Shown in pieces: positions 49,820 through 63,000 of a DNA stretch of 64,000 nt. The DNA comes from Porodaedalea pini (Eukaryota; Basidiomycota; Agaricomycetes; Hymenochaetales; Hymenochaetaceae), in the NCBI GenBank assembly GCA_002794775.1, contig NBAY01000003.1:62001-126000 (forward strand), given 5' to 3'. The notes beneath the pieces were generated by a model, which was not told the DNA's origin, made no database searches, and was given only the letters and a program-made list of their open reading frames with translations. The stretch's first letter is position 1; each line of letters begins with the position of its first letter. The position numbers were made by a program, and so were the translations under genes.

Positions 49820-52800
49820 TCACCGCCCTGTCGCACTTGACGAGAAGAACCAAGACGCCCTCTTCCCTGTGCATGCGTTTTGGCCTCAGCGGGGGCAAAT
49901 GACTCAAATAGCAAATCAACCTACCTGAACCTCTGTATGCAAGGGGCAAAAGGAAAAGCCGAAACATCAGTAAAAGCCGTGCAGCGGAGGCAAAACGGAA
50001 GCAAAGAATTCAACTGGCGCTCCACGTACCCCGAGTCTTCGTTCTGCACCCGAGCAAGAGGGTTCACGCTCCCTGGGAACCCGGATGGAGAGGATGCGCC
50101 CATCGTGGAACTTGGGGTGGTCGCTGTCCCGCCGCCACCTCGTAATGGCTTAGCTATCCGCCCAAAGCTAATCGGTGATGAAGCAGCCGCTTTTTGCGCT
50201 GTTTGTAAGAAAGAAACAGTCAAAATCAAATAGGAACGAGATTATAAAAGGGTAAAGGAATGCAAACCTCGCGCTTGGTCAAGCCTGTCCTTGACGGCCT
50301 GTAACTGCTCCTCGAACTTCTGGTTCTGAACAGCAAGCCTCCTATCCGCATCCTGCAGGAGCGCTTCAAGATTCTGGATGCGCTCATTCCGCGCTAGCAG
50401 CTTCCGTTCAGCGATACCCGCCTCCTTCTTCAGAGCAGAGTTCTGATCTACAAGCTTTATGATCATGCGAATACCTTAGCAGATGAAACAATAAGTAAAA
50501 CATGACGAGAACATACCTGCTTCTGCACCAGCGTTAGCTGCTCCAAATTACGCTCTAAGAACGCCATCTTCTTCTGTTGAGCCTTGCTATTACTATTCCT
50601 GATCACATTATTGTATTGCTCTTTAATTTCGTCGAGCTGTATCTCTAGTTCAACTACCTTTTGGAAAGTGATAACGACATTAAATTAGCAAGCTAAGCCA
50701 AAAAGGAAAGGTACCAGGGCAAGCCAACCTTTTCGCAGCGGTTTTGCAGATCGCGCATCAGAGATTTCTTGACACCGTCGAATTCAGCAAGCTGTACATT
50801 GATGGCCTTGCGCGTCCGCTCGAGATCGGCCGCGCTCTCTGCCAGGTTCTTGCCGCCCTCGATGCCAGCCGAGGTGACAGCAAATGCGCGCTGAGGGAAG
50901 ATCGGCGATTGGATCTGGAGTCCGATGTTATAAATTTATGATTTGACGAACCTTCAACTCCTCGTTGACACCCTTCAACCCATCAATAGAAGAGTGGAGG
51001 CCTCTGATGTCAGCTTGGCGCATCTCAAGTTGCTGCTTGAGATCTGCGACTTCGCTCAAATGAGCATCGCGTTTCGCGGCGTACTGCGCCTCGAGCTTGT
51101 TCTGTAAAAGCAACATTTAATCAATGTCTTCCAATCCAAAGGTCTAACTCCGACCTTCAGTTCAGCCATAGACTCTGCCACGTCGACGTTGCTCGTTTCT
51201 TCGTCGTTGATCGTCTTCTCGAGCAGCTCCTCATACTCTGCTTCGAGGGCAGCAAGGCGAGACTCTACCTCGTCGCGCCTGCGCGTAATCATTTCGTTCT
51301 CCTCCTGACTTTGTCGAAGGCGCTCGACGGTCTCGCGCACAAGTGATTGTCCTTCAGAGAGTTGGCGGCGAATAAGAGTGAGATCGTCAGCAGTCAGCGA
51401 AGAGGCGCCATTCTCAGGGTCAATGGAGTCAAGTTTGACAAGAAGCGCTCGCAAAGACTCGTCCTTTTCAGAGAAAGTGCCTTGCTAGAATAGTAATCAA
51501 ATCGCTTTGACCAAAACTAAAGCAGGAAGAGGTCACTTACAGTATCGAATTTGGCCATCATGAGGGCCATCTTCTCTTGCTTTTTCTTCTCCTTATCCTC
51601 AAGAGAAGGATCCTTCTGATTCGACTTAAGATCAGCGATAGCCTGGCGTAGCTCCTCGAGCTCGCGAGTAGCATCTTGGTTTTGCTCTTTAAGAATGTCG
51701 ATAGTGATCCCACCCTCCTTGTTGTCGTAGTCGAGACGCTCTACTTGCAGACGCAAGTCGTTCAGCTGAGTCGACATAGACTTGTTTTCCTGTGGATAAC
51801 AATAAATCAGTAAGAGCAATAAACTCAAGTAGGCAAAGCATTCACCGCCGAAAGCGAACGCTCCTGCTCCTTTAAGAATGCTAGCTCTTCGCGAGTCTCC
51901 TTCAGAGCCTTCTCTGAAGCCACCAACGCACTCTCCTTCTCTGCGAGCTGGTCGCTTAGCTCGTTCTCGCGCCTCAAGAAATCCTCCCTTTCATCCTTGT
52001 CCAAGCCGACGACGGTCGGAGTCTGCGGTCGACTGTCGAGCTCTCCACGCAGGCTCTCAATAACTGGATTAATGGGCGTCACGCTTCTCGCCGACGAGGG
52101 TGTAGAAGGCGTGGCAGCCTTCTTAGGCGGCGCGGGAGTACCGGTCTTGTCTGCAGAAGCCCACTCCGTTTGGTCGACGGAGCCCCCGCTACGCCAGATA
52201 GCCAATTCAGCTTCAAGTGCGGCGATATAGGTTTGGAAAGACGCGTTGGCTGCCTGTGCCTGCTTCAAGCGGGCTTTGAGCTCGGCAGGGGAGAGCTCGG
52301 CGTTGACACGAGCAGTGTTCTTGATCGACTTGGCACGAATACCAAAGCGAAGGGTCCCGAGGGTTTCGGCTTCATTGTAGGACGAAGGAGAACAGTTGAT
52401 AATGAGAGTAGTACGAGAGTTACCACCAAGAGACTCTTGAAGGATACGCGTAAGTTTCGAGTCACGGTAAGGGATATGCGTCGACTAGCGCCAAAAACAT
52501 ACGATTAGAGATGTTTTGCTATAATCGTTATTCCTAATCACGTACTTTCCCATCTGTGAGCGAGTTAATGACCATTCCGAGAGCCGAAAGCGATTTGTTG
52601 ATCTTTTTGGCTTCCTCGAGGGTTTGACCTGAGGCTCCCGTCTTACCAACTTTTTCGGAGCCAGCTAAATCGACGAGATACAAGTTCCCCGTCTTCTGCG
52701 CACCGGTGTCCGTATTCCTCTGGTTAATGGTGATCAGAAAGATAGAATGCGATCGCGAACTCTCTGCATTCATGTCTAGACAGGACCATAGATATGAGCA

Positions 52801-53740
52801 GCATGGTCTGAGCATGTAGATAGGCGAATTGCCTACTTGTAGCCGATACAATTCGCGCCTGACCGCCCTGCCTCATGATCTCATACACCTCTTTTGCGCT
52901 ACCCACGTAATAATCGGAAAGATTCTTAACGTAAACGCCCTTATTCTTCTCTTCGTGTACTTGTAGATTATCATTCTGGGCTGTAAAGTAGTTAGTATGC
53001 CACGAGCTGGACGTGGCTCTGATGGGCAGTGCTTACGTGCCAACAGATCGCGTATACGCTCCAGGTAAATCTCCATATATGACACTTTGACCAAGTATTC
53101 GAGATGCGGATCTGATTCGACAATTGACGAAAATATTTGCTCCGTAATACGGGGGATTATGCCTTTGAGGTTGTCATTATCGATATCGGCACCCTGCATA
53201 CTGTAAGATACAAATGATGGTAAATATTTGACACAATGCTCACCATCATGGTGAAAGTCTTCCCACTTCCAGTCTGACCATACGCAAAGACAGTACCATT
53301 GTACCCATCCATAACATCTGTTAAGTAAAGCTTAGCATAGATACATATATAGGATCAAAAGCAGCCTTAGCAAGAACATGTCACACCTGCTACGATACTG
53401 CATTGACAGATGTAGTAAGTTGCAGGGCATAAACGATTTAGAGATAATAAGACGCACTCTTTCACACCATACTCGAAGATCTCGACCTGCTGCGTGCCCA
53501 TGGGGAAGACACGGTCGAAAGTGAAGCCATCCCGCTCCGGACCCGTCTGCGCAGACCTTAGTTGGACAGTGCGTAGATTCTCATCAAAGGAGACGATGAT
53601 CTCTCCGCCTTCCCTCTGCTCTATCGAGTTTGGCGGCCGAAATCTAGTTGTAACCTTGTCTTTTAACTCGCGCGTCGGGTCATGAAAGCTTGTACATACC
53701 GACAGACGACTTTAATATTCGTGCTCGCTGACGACGCCAT
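49820..53740 (-). CDS. Conventional kinesin (kinesin-1 heavy chain)
   Basis: Plus-end-directed microtubule motor for vesicle and organelle transport in hyphae. Seventeen exons on the minus strand: 53740..53700, 53643..53458, 53397..53387, 53317..53244, 53193..53037, 52980..52837, 52775..52546, 52484..51846, 51789..51541, 51484..51155, 51101..50952, 50890..50729, 50657..50517, 50454..50268, 50198..50030, 49932..49925, 49866..49820; 974 residues, all phases consistent. The N-terminal motor has P-loop [14 protein letters not shown], switch [10 protein letters not shown], and switch [17 protein letters not shown]. Neck and long coiled coils follow. The tail has the kinesin-1 autoinhibitory IAK motif ([11 protein letters not shown]) and ends [15 protein letters not shown]. 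Exons of 11 bases (in the motor) and 8 bases (in the tail) are required. No light-chain gene is expected in fungi. Confidence 0.95.
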
Positions 53741-54033
53741 GGCGGCTGAGCCAACAGGCGTGTGCTATAAGTCACACTTCCACGCAAACGGGTTGCCGTT
53801 GTACCGAAAGAGTGCTGCGACGGCAGTGCACCCGTACGTGCAGTCTAAATGAGCGTTAGGAGACGTCGCGGTGCGCGCGTTACGACCGTTTGTACGAATC
53901 AGGCAGTCTTTAGTAAGCTGGACTTTGCCACCTGTCAAATTATAGTATACTGTAAACGCTTGCGGTGTAGTGGTACAAGGAATGCGTAGTACATATGCAA
54001 AAGCAGAATCGAACAATAAAATTATAGAAACAA

Positions 54034-57000
54034 TCAACGCCTGACTCGTGAGGCTCTGGTCACCTTCGTCCTGGTTTCCGGTACAATATTTGTGGACTTT
54101 TCCTGCAGCGTCGGTCGTACCGGCTGGGTTTTCATCGGGATTCCACTTTCCCTACGATTCAATTTGGGCGCAGGTAGTATTGTTACTGGCGGTGGCTTGG
54201 GCTCTTCAGGTTCATCCGAATGAATCGAGCTCGATGAAGACGTTTCCGATACGCGCAGTGAATCAGATTCCGCCTCTACCTTGACGTCCGGTCCATCTAT
54301 CATCTGCGCAACGTCCTCGTCCTCGCCTCCCTCATCCCGTTCTTGGCTGTTTTCCTCCATCTCCTCCTCTATGTTCTTTAGCTCTTGCTCATTTGAGACA
54401 GGATGTTCCGTCGGCGCTACTTGGTATGCGCTCTCAATAACGGTAGAGCCATGCTGTCTTCGGTAGTCTCGCAACAGATCTGTGCGATTCTGCGTCCTCT
54501 CCCATTTGTCAATATAAGACCATTTTCGTTTCTGCGGCGTTGATCCTGTCGGTGGGTTCTGCCGGGTGCCTCGTTCGAGTATGTGCTGATTATACTGCTG
54601 GACTGAAGACACGTGCGAAGTGGCCGAGGACGCATGAGAACGTAATTCGTCACGCAGATGATCCGACTAGAAAGCAGCCTTAGTTCATTTGGCATTCAAA
54701 GTCGAATCATTATACACGCATACCTCCGTGGTTAGTAATTTTCCAAATGCGTCAAACTCTCTGGTCGCCGAATCCAGCACATCTTGTGTGCTCTGGAAAG
54801 ACGCTTGCGCATCCCCTGCCAAATGCGTTGAGGTCTCAATACGAGCACGCTTAATCTTGTGTTCCCGCTCGAACACTACGAGACAAAAGGTACATAAGTA
54901 CAGAGTTGTGAAGTGCAGAGCTTTGCCGGGACGAACCTTTTGAACAAGAATTTAGTGCCTTTGAAACGTGAATAATGCCCTCCGAATGTGATTTAATTGC
55001 TGCAGTCGTCGTGCTTCGTAGTTCAGAAAGCCCCCCTTGAACTGACGTGCTAGCTGAGTGCATATTCTTAAAAGATTCATGAATATATCGCTGTAGTTGA
55101 ACGTCAAATACCAACTTACCTCTGTTGCGGACAGCTTGGCTTGTCCACCCTCAATGGCGGCTTTATCCAGAGATGTGCTCCATGCTCGACTGCGTGCGCC
55201 GGACTCACACATTAACACGTCATGCTTCTTCGCGAAGGTCTCCATGTTTTCCGTTGCCTGGGTGTTTGACTCCTGCACTCCGAAAACAACCTCTCGGAGC
55301 CCTCGATCGCGCTCTTCAGTGAAGTCTACTAGTAAGGAAGAAACACGCTTGACAAGACTGTCTCTCGCTTTCATTGCGTTTTTCCTCTCAGAATCAAGTA
55401 GCTCATTTAGTTGAGCATTCTGCTCCTTCAGCCTCCCAATCTCCAAACGTGCCCCGTGGGACACAAGCTCGTTCTGTCGCTCAGCTGCTTTGCGTTCGTT
55501 TTCGATAGTCGACCGAGCATCTTTGATAAGCTTTTCCATAATGGACCCTAAAGATTGTATAGCTTGCTCGGCCTGCTAGAATTAGTGCTAGCAACTGCCA
55601 AAATTAAAACCTGCTCACCGTCGCAAAGTTAACAGCAATTGCCTCCTCGATATCAACGCACATCGCCTGGATGTCATTCTGCGTACTGCCTGACCACATC
55701 GACAACTCGTTAGCCAACCGGTCCTGGACCTCTTTGACTATAGTCCAGATATTCGTCAAGTTCTGATCTGAAGCATCCTCCTTCGACTGGATGGTCTTAA
55801 CTGCGCTTCCAATGCGTTTGATCTGCTCATCGAGAGATTGACGATGTGAAGTCAGAGATGACAGTTCTTTCTTCTGGAAGGATTCCGCTAGGGATTTCGT
55901 TTTCGTCACCGCCTGCTCTGCGGACTTGACGAAGGTTTCCACTGTGGACAGAAAGGAGCGTGTTTCTGATTCAAGGAGTGCACTCTGCCCTTTAATTATT
56001 TTCGAATTAGCGTCAAACTCCTGCATTTTGCGCTCTGGGGCTTTCTGTCAGTAGATACTACGTTTAAGTATGCTGGTTGAGCTTACCAATCTTGCTGAAG
56101 AGACCAGAGACATCGCTTGTGCTCTCTTCAACGACCTTCTTCAAGCCATCGGCTACGTCATCAAGGACATCCTCAGTGGCTGCATGAGCTTTCCGCACGA
56201 CCACCTCTTCCTCGAAGGCAACCTTGACATTGTTCAGCTCGCCTTCCTTTTCGACCAGCTCTCCTTCTCGCGTCCGGAGTCTCTCCTTCGTGCTCTTGAG
56301 TTCTCCGTCCGTCTTCATTAGCAATGCGATGCTCTGCTCGAATTCCTCCCTGACCGACCTCATCTGACTTTCGATAATCTCAACTTGTTTCTTGGATTCC
56401 TCCACCTCAGTTTGACGCATCTCGTGTTCATTGCTGAGCTGAGTCCATGTTTCCTCAGAGAAGTAAATCCCGTTCTTTTCCCTGGCCGCCAGAACGTCTG
56501 ACTTGAGACGCTCAATCTCTGCCACATACTCCTTCAGCAAGGCATTACGGGACATGCGTTGGTTGACCTCAGGCTTGTTACGGATAGATTTTGCGCGCAT
56601 AGCATAGTCGAGCGTAGAAAGTGTCTCTTCCATGTTCGACCGCGCAGGAGAAACTGTCGCTATTATGCAGGTCTTTGTGCGTCCACCAAGCGAGTCTTGT
56701 AGAAGACGAGTCAGCTTCGATTCGCTATAAGACCGTCAGAATTCTCGTGGCCATTTGAAGCTAGGAGGTAAACGTACCGGTAAGGCACATGGGACGACTT
56801 GTCCACAAGAGCATTGATGACCCTCCCAAGCGTCAGCAAGCTTTGGTTAATCATACCCGCCTCTCGCGCTCGTTTATTTTCTGCTCCGGACCTTCCTATA
56901 TTTTCCGAACCTGCCAAATCGACCAGGTTAAGTTTCCCGACTTTAAGTAGATCGTCGCCTAGTGAAGACGTCTCTTTGGAATGCACGGTAATTGAGAAGA

Positions 57001-57999
57001 CTGAATGCGAACGGCTGGAATGGTCGTTGAATTTCGTTGCCGCAATTTGCCTCCTCTGACTGCCCTTCGCTAGCAGTGCAAGGGCATCATTGAAATCCTT
57101 GACCGGCGTTTCCTCCAATCCTTGGATGAATACACCTCGCTTACTGGAGTCGTCGAAGATCTTGAGGCCAGGCTGAGCATCTTTAGGCGCACCCATGCTC
57201 ATTGGTTGTACAGAACCCGAAGGAGCAGAAAATTCCGTCGCAAGAAGGTCACGAAGCTCTTCGTTGTAGAGCTCCACGTATGATATCTTCACGCTGTAGT
57301 CACAGCCAGCTCCTTCCAGTTGGTGGAAAAGTTTAAAGAGGGCGCGCGGGATCATCCCTGCCTGGGAGGATGGGTTTCCAAGTGGTGTAAGGGATACATC
57401 ACCTTGCATGGTATAGCTGTTTTGTCTCTCAGATCAGATAACATGTAAAACAAGACAAATGGGACGTACGTTTTTCCTGTTCCAGTCTGTCCGTATGCAA
57501 ACAAGGTACAATTGTAGCCCTTCAAGACTTCGTCTAACATTGGATGAACGACATCCTGGTAAACCATGGACTGGTCAGCTTCAGGTCCAAAAACAACGTC
57601 AAACGGATAGGTACGCGTCGGGGGAAGAGTTACGACGCCTAGGAAAGAGCTAGTTGCTGCAGTTTCGATGGTGATGTTTTGGCCTCTCGGTCCCTCAGAA
57701 GAAATGATAATAGGCGAGCCCTCCTGTACTTCTCGCTCGGAACGCCTGCGACAACGAATGACAACCTGTATATGGGAGTCCCCTCCGTCATTCGAGCCTT
57801 GCACCTTCTTCCCAGTATTTTGTGAAGTGTTCATAAGCCCTCCCGAAGTCTCACTTGGATCCTCGACTGGTGTGGTGAGTTCGGAGCGTGCCTTCGCCAG
57901 AACAGAACGCGGTCGAGTGCCACCAGACGATGATGATGCTGTAGATGCAATAGTTCCATTCAAGCCTCGCGTGCGTGAGACTGGCCTGCGAGTTGCCAT
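54034..57999 (-). CDS. Kinesin-5 (BimC/Cin8/Eg5) mitotic motor
   Basis: Tetrameric motor that slides antiparallel microtubules to build the bipolar spindle. Eight exons on the minus strand: 57999..57470, 57416..56778, 56724..56087, 56040..55619, 55575..55120, 55090..54937, 54875..54724, 54666..54034; 1207 residues. A Ser/Arg-rich N-terminal extension precedes the motor: [15 protein letters not shown]-loop [15 protein letters not shown], switch [13 protein letters not shown], and switch [26 protein letters not shown], the last diagnostic of kinesin-5. Long coiled coils follow. Near residue 1040 is the BimC box with a Cdk-type site ([16 protein letters not shown]). Exon 5 can begin at either AG of TAGCAG, adding or losing one Gln. 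It lies 293 bases upstream of the kinesin-1 gene and is divergent from ELF1. Confidence 0.95.
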
Positions 58000-58175
58000 C
58001 GCTGTGACAAGAGAGGATGGCGTTGCAAGAGTGGAATCGCGTCAAACGGCTAGCCACCGAGTACACGGCACAACAACTTTGACGCGTGTGATCATGTGAT
58101 GTACATGCAGGCGTTCGTGACGTAAGCAACAGTGTGTGCCCGCTCTGCTTCAGCTGCTTGATCACAGCAGCTCTC

Positions 58176-58618
58176 ATGGGCAAACGCAAGAAATCGTCTA
58201 GGAAGCCCGCAACTCCTGCTTCGCGCAGACGGGAACCCCTTGGTTAGTAAAACCATATACTTACCCGCTCATGCTTAACACTTTCTTCAGATACCACGTT
58301 CACTTGTCTCTTCTGCCACCACGAAAAGTCTGTAAATGTCAAGATAGACCGTAAAGAAGGAGTAGCGACGCTTCTATGCAGGATTTGTGGACAGAGGTTC
58401 CAGGGCAGAGTTAACCGTAAGCTACAGTGTCTAACGGAGTCCAAGATTTGCCCCTCTGATGTCGTCTGTTAGACTTGACTGAGCCCATTGACGTCTACTC
58501 GGAATGGATTGACGCCGCAGACGCTGCACAGTATGACATTGAGGACAATGATACTCGGAGAGTCGCGGCGTCAGGCTCGAGGTCGCGTCAACGGGCTGAA
58601 GCCAGCGACGATGATTAG
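58176..58618 (+). CDS. ELF1: Transcription elongation factor ELF1
   Basis: Small zinc-ribbon protein that travels with RNA polymerase II and helps it pass nucleosomes. Exons 58176..58242, 58291..58416, 58473..58618; 112 residues. It begins MGKRKKSSRKPAT (basic, typical). The zinc ribbon is FTCLFC...LLCRIC with HHEKSVNVKIDRKEGVATL between the cysteine pairs. Then comes DVYSEWIDAADAAQYD, the conserved end of the family, and an acidic tail. Its start lies 176 bases from the divergent kinesin-5 start. Confidence 0.97.
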
Positions 58619-59178
58619 ACGGATACATGACCTGTGCGTTGCAAGTCCAGTTCGTTGTTCTTATACGTTCAACCAGTGCATTTTAGCCAGTGCAGCGTCA
58701 ATCCAGTAATATCTCTGGTAATCAGTGCTCATTCCTCGCATTACACCACCGCTTGCCACGTAGTGTGCCTGACTGGAAGATACGGACCCGACATCGTCAG
58801 AAGAACTTGGACGAAACATACATCTGCTGTTTAGCCATCAAGTTACTCTGCCCTTTCACGCTTTGCTCAATCGCCTAGACGTGATTCGCATTTAAAGCAG
58901 GCGTTGTTAGTGCACTCCTTGTTTACAGTGGCTCCCATGCATACATTTTATTATAGGCTCGCATTCACTCATAGAGTCCCGACCATCGTCGTCATTGTAG
59001 ATAAAGCTTACGGGCATTTTTGTATGAAAGAAAAGTAAAGAATATAAAGACGGCCTTAGAATCCAGTTGGAAGGGTATGTGTAATGATTTCCCTAAATGG
59101 ACCCACGGGCCACAGCCTTACCGCAGAACGCAGCACTGCGTCTCATTCACGGTTCACCATCTCAAACTACCGGTCACA
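58619..59178. other. Intergenic region between ELF1 and VPS55
   Basis: About 560 bases downstream of ELF1 and upstream of VPS55, both on the plus strand. It is AT-richer around 58930-59050, fitting a 3' UTR followed by a promoter. I see no further gene. Confidence 0.4.
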
Positions 59179-59747
59179 ATGGCTGCAGGTTTAAAGAGTA
59201 AGCGAGCCATTGCACTGTAACATAACTCAGGTCTGATGCAATGTTTCTGTAGCTGTGATTCTGCTCTCCTTCGTCCTTGCCGTAGGTTTCCTCCTGATAA
59301 TCCTATCGTGCGCACTGTGGGCGAACTGGTTACCTCTCCTTGTCGGTGAGTTGTGCTGCTACGTCTTATTTGCATCATTATTTTGGTTATTTACGATGTA
59401 TACTCAGCCCTGACCTTCGTTGTTGCGCCACTTCCGAACGCTATCTTCGCACATTGCGGCTCGGACGAGTTTTCGACGGACGCGGAGGGCTCGGGTCCGG
59501 TTGACCTCGGACGCTTCATTACGTCCATGGTTGTCGTCACTGGCTTCGCGCTGCCGCTCATTCTCGCCCACGCTCAGATCATCCACCCGGCTGCATGTGT
59601 CATGTCAATTATTGGAGGCGGGTATGTCGTCTGTCAACGAAATGCTTGCGAGACGTGTCGGCTGATACAGAGCGTTCCTATAGCCTTGTGTATGGGACAA
59701 TTTTGGCGTACACAGCTACGTTCAGCCAGGAGCCGGACGATTTCTAG
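59179..59747 (+). CDS. VPS55: Endosomal sorting protein VPS55
   Basis: Small four-span membrane protein of late endosomes that, with Vps68, helps sort cargo to the vacuole (the human relative is OB-RGRP/LEPROT). Exons 59179..59197, 59253..59345, 59408..59621, 59684..59747; 129 residues, standard length. Visible features are LLSFVLAVGFLLIILSCALW, WLPLLVALTFVVAPLPNAIFAHCG, FITSMVVVTGFALPLILAHA and GLVYGTILAYTATF, ending QEPDDF. The first coding exon is only 19 bases (MAAGLK plus one base). Confidence 0.96.
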
Positions 59748-60007
59748 TGTCAACTTTGTATCCATCCCTCTCAATCTGTTGTATCGAGGACCATGACGAC
59801 CGTTGTACCAACGCAAACGTTGGGCTCGTTTATTTATTGGGGTATTTCCTACATTCAATTTCGCGCATACTTCATCCATGCAAACATCAAATAACATCCA
59901 TTAGAGTGTTAGCAACGCTTGAAACGCACAACCATTTAATAAAGATAAGTCCAAAAATATTACAGCAATGACGAGAACACGTAGAAGTGGCACCCGCTGC
60001 CTAGCTC

Positions 60008-63000
60008 TCAATCTACTCGTGAATCTACCATAACACTACCTGTTCCACATACTCTTGCCTCTTGACCAACGACAACTGTACGGACTTGTGCTGAAATCTT
60101 GAACTGGCCCTGCGCCACGAAGACTATTACGACCTGATGCTCCTTTGATCCTTGGCTTTTTACACGGCCCAGTGGAATGTCCTTCAGCACACCGTCGTAC
60201 GCGAAATAATCCGAGGGTTCAGCACTAAGAGAAAGTGAAAGCACGAGGGATGATGCTTCACGATACGATATTTCAGCAATGAATCCTGCCCAATAGCAGA
60301 TCAACTTACGCGTCAGATTCTGCACTTTGGCTGTCACCGCCACGTATACGTTAGGCGCTGTTGAATAGGTCCCTCTACTCGATGCAATAGAGTGCACCGA
60401 TTCTTTGTCGTTACCTAGGCTTGATAATGACAAGCTGATGCGAATGTCGTCCATTCGAAGAGCATTTAACATTGGCTGAGTGAAGCGTTGTTGCCGCAGC
60501 GACAGCTCACCCGTTCGAGATCCCGCAACCTGTATGAGGATGAATACTAAAATTCAATATAGAACTGTACTAGACGAACCTCTTTCCAAGAGGCATGCAC
60601 TCTTTTCAGAAGCTCTTCTCGATGCCAAAAAAGCTCTCTTTGAGCTCTGTCTTCTTCGCCTGCTAATCCAGTGACAACGAACTGGCGGTTCATCAATGAC
60701 GGGATCGGGGCAGTCGACGCGGAAGATGTCAAAGAGAATCTTTCGATAGGTAACAGTAATCTACATCGACGTTTTCAGTAAGCAGATAACCATAGTCAAG
60801 TAATTCGTGGGACATACTTGTATGTAGATCCTGGAGGAATGATTCGAGAGGTTGATACTAGCAGTGTGATATGTGAGTTTGGTTGCGCATTTAGTCGTGA
60901 ATAGAACATACCTTTCGAATTATATGATAGAGTTACTTCAAACGCCAAACCGTACATATTCTGTACGTCCAATGCGAGCACACACCACCCAATATCATCA
61001 ATACCCGCCAGTAGTGTATCCCACTCATTCCGGATGTCCCTTGCATCTGTCAGAGCAGAAACAGGTAGAATGTTCATTCCCGAGCACTCTAACATCTGAT
61101 AGACAGTCACGAGGACTGGAAACAACAGTTGCCGAGTATAGAAGACCGCCGGAGGTGGGCTCAAGCTGTCTTCTTGTCGATGAGCATATGAATACGATAG
61201 GTGCATCGTTCCATCGGTACTACATACGAGGTTATATGTCAACAGATAAAGTATGAAGTTGTCATAGGACTCACCAGCCCGCTCTCCCAAAGCACTTAAC
61301 CACGATCACACTCTCCTTGCCAGGAGGAACGTCCTTTCGATTCTTGTCTGGCTCCCAAGAAAAGACGGGCCTGTGAACTAAGCTATACTCTGTTTCATAC
61401 ATATCAAATGCATTCAAATCGTCATTCATCGCCTGTTCGAGATACGCCTTCGTCGAATCCTCAAACGTCAACTCAAGAAAATCAATCGGAAGAGTGGATA
61501 TGTTTTCGACAGTCAGACGAATAGTGGAGCTGTAAATATTGTACGCATCTCAATATATAAATCATGAATCAGCGAGCTTGACTTACGTCTCCCCGTCGTA
61601 GAGCATGACCGCACCGTTTGTGAGCGATGTTCTACGGATGCGCAGGCATGGTTGCTCTGGGGCGATCTTCAATTCCAGATACTTTGGAGGTCCGATAGCC
61701 TTCTCGCCATTCTCCGAAGCCACTGCACTGATGTGTTTGCGCTTTTTGTTATACCTATCGTTGAGAGATGGCGATTTTGACCTCTCAACATCGTTCAAGA
61801 GCGCGATAGACTTTAGAAATCGATTTTCTTCTTCGTCCTCAGTGAGTATAGGCAACAGTGTCTCGTGTCGCTCAATCCCAGGCAATAGCACGCTACATCC
61901 ACGAATAACAAGGGTGCCCGCTTCTGTTGCTTGACCAGATAGGGTTACGCTCTCAAACGAATTACCTTGTATGACAACAGGCTGAGGTTTTCCAATAAAG
62001 GGAACACCAGAAGTACTGAAAGTTTCCATCTAGGTAAGCTAGAGTTATGCACATAGACAACTTATTCACCTAAGTTCCACTTCGAGAATGTCCAAAGCCA
62101 CGGAGTAGGGATTTTCCAAGGTTACAACAAATTCCAAGAGTTCGTTCGCGACAGCAAGCGCTTGGCGCTGATAGGAGTAAGCACTCGAAATGAAACTAAT
62201 CCTCTGATGACGAACCTTGCTGTTGAGTGCACGCCGTGGGTTGAAGAGGAAAGGATCCGCCTTCACGAGTTTCTCGTCATCACTTCCTGACTGCGTGTGA
62301 ATATCTGACCATGGTCTTTCTAGAGGTAGCTTGATAAAAGACAGCCTTGAGAAACAAATCAGATTTGAAAAGCTGGAGGCTGTGATACGGATGGCACTCA
62401 CGGTACGAAGCGCACGTTAACAACGAGTTCGACCAGCCAATACTCTAGTTTTCTTTCGTCACCTCTGCGTCTTACTGTCGCCATCGCGCGTGAGGCTGCA
62501 GTATGAAAATGGAACTGGTCTTCAGAGTCAAGCAAGGAATATAGATCTCGCAACGCAGATAGGGCGAACAATGCAAGAGCAGGATAGTCTTTGCATCAAA
62601 TCAGTTTCTTTTGTCCATAATACTATGCACGCTGACTTACCAGGCAAAGCTTCTGCGACCGCAAGCGACTCTCTGACCAATCCTACTTGAAGCTCTGGCC
62701 ACCTATGTCCGAACCTCGACCGCTTCAGAGCCGTCTGCTTGGCTTGCTGAGACATCAATGAATCCTGCGATTGGTTAATGCCACTACTGTCATCTGCGAC
62801 AGCAAACTTGACAGAGTCCAAGTCAATGCCATAGACTTCACAGACGTATTTCACGAGTCGTAAAATGCTGGCATTACCGATCACATCATCATTCTCTCGG
62901 ATGCCGACGCTGCCATTCCTAGCAATCGAATTCAAATCCGATCCATCGGGTACGCCCAAATTCAAATCAGATAGTCCTCTCGTTTCCTCGCGACCTTGAA

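Noticed and set aside
60310..60333. 24-base intron in TRS120 ending at the first AG
   Set aside because: Too short to splice. The next suitable AG gives a 54-base intron with a plausible branch site and better family fit.
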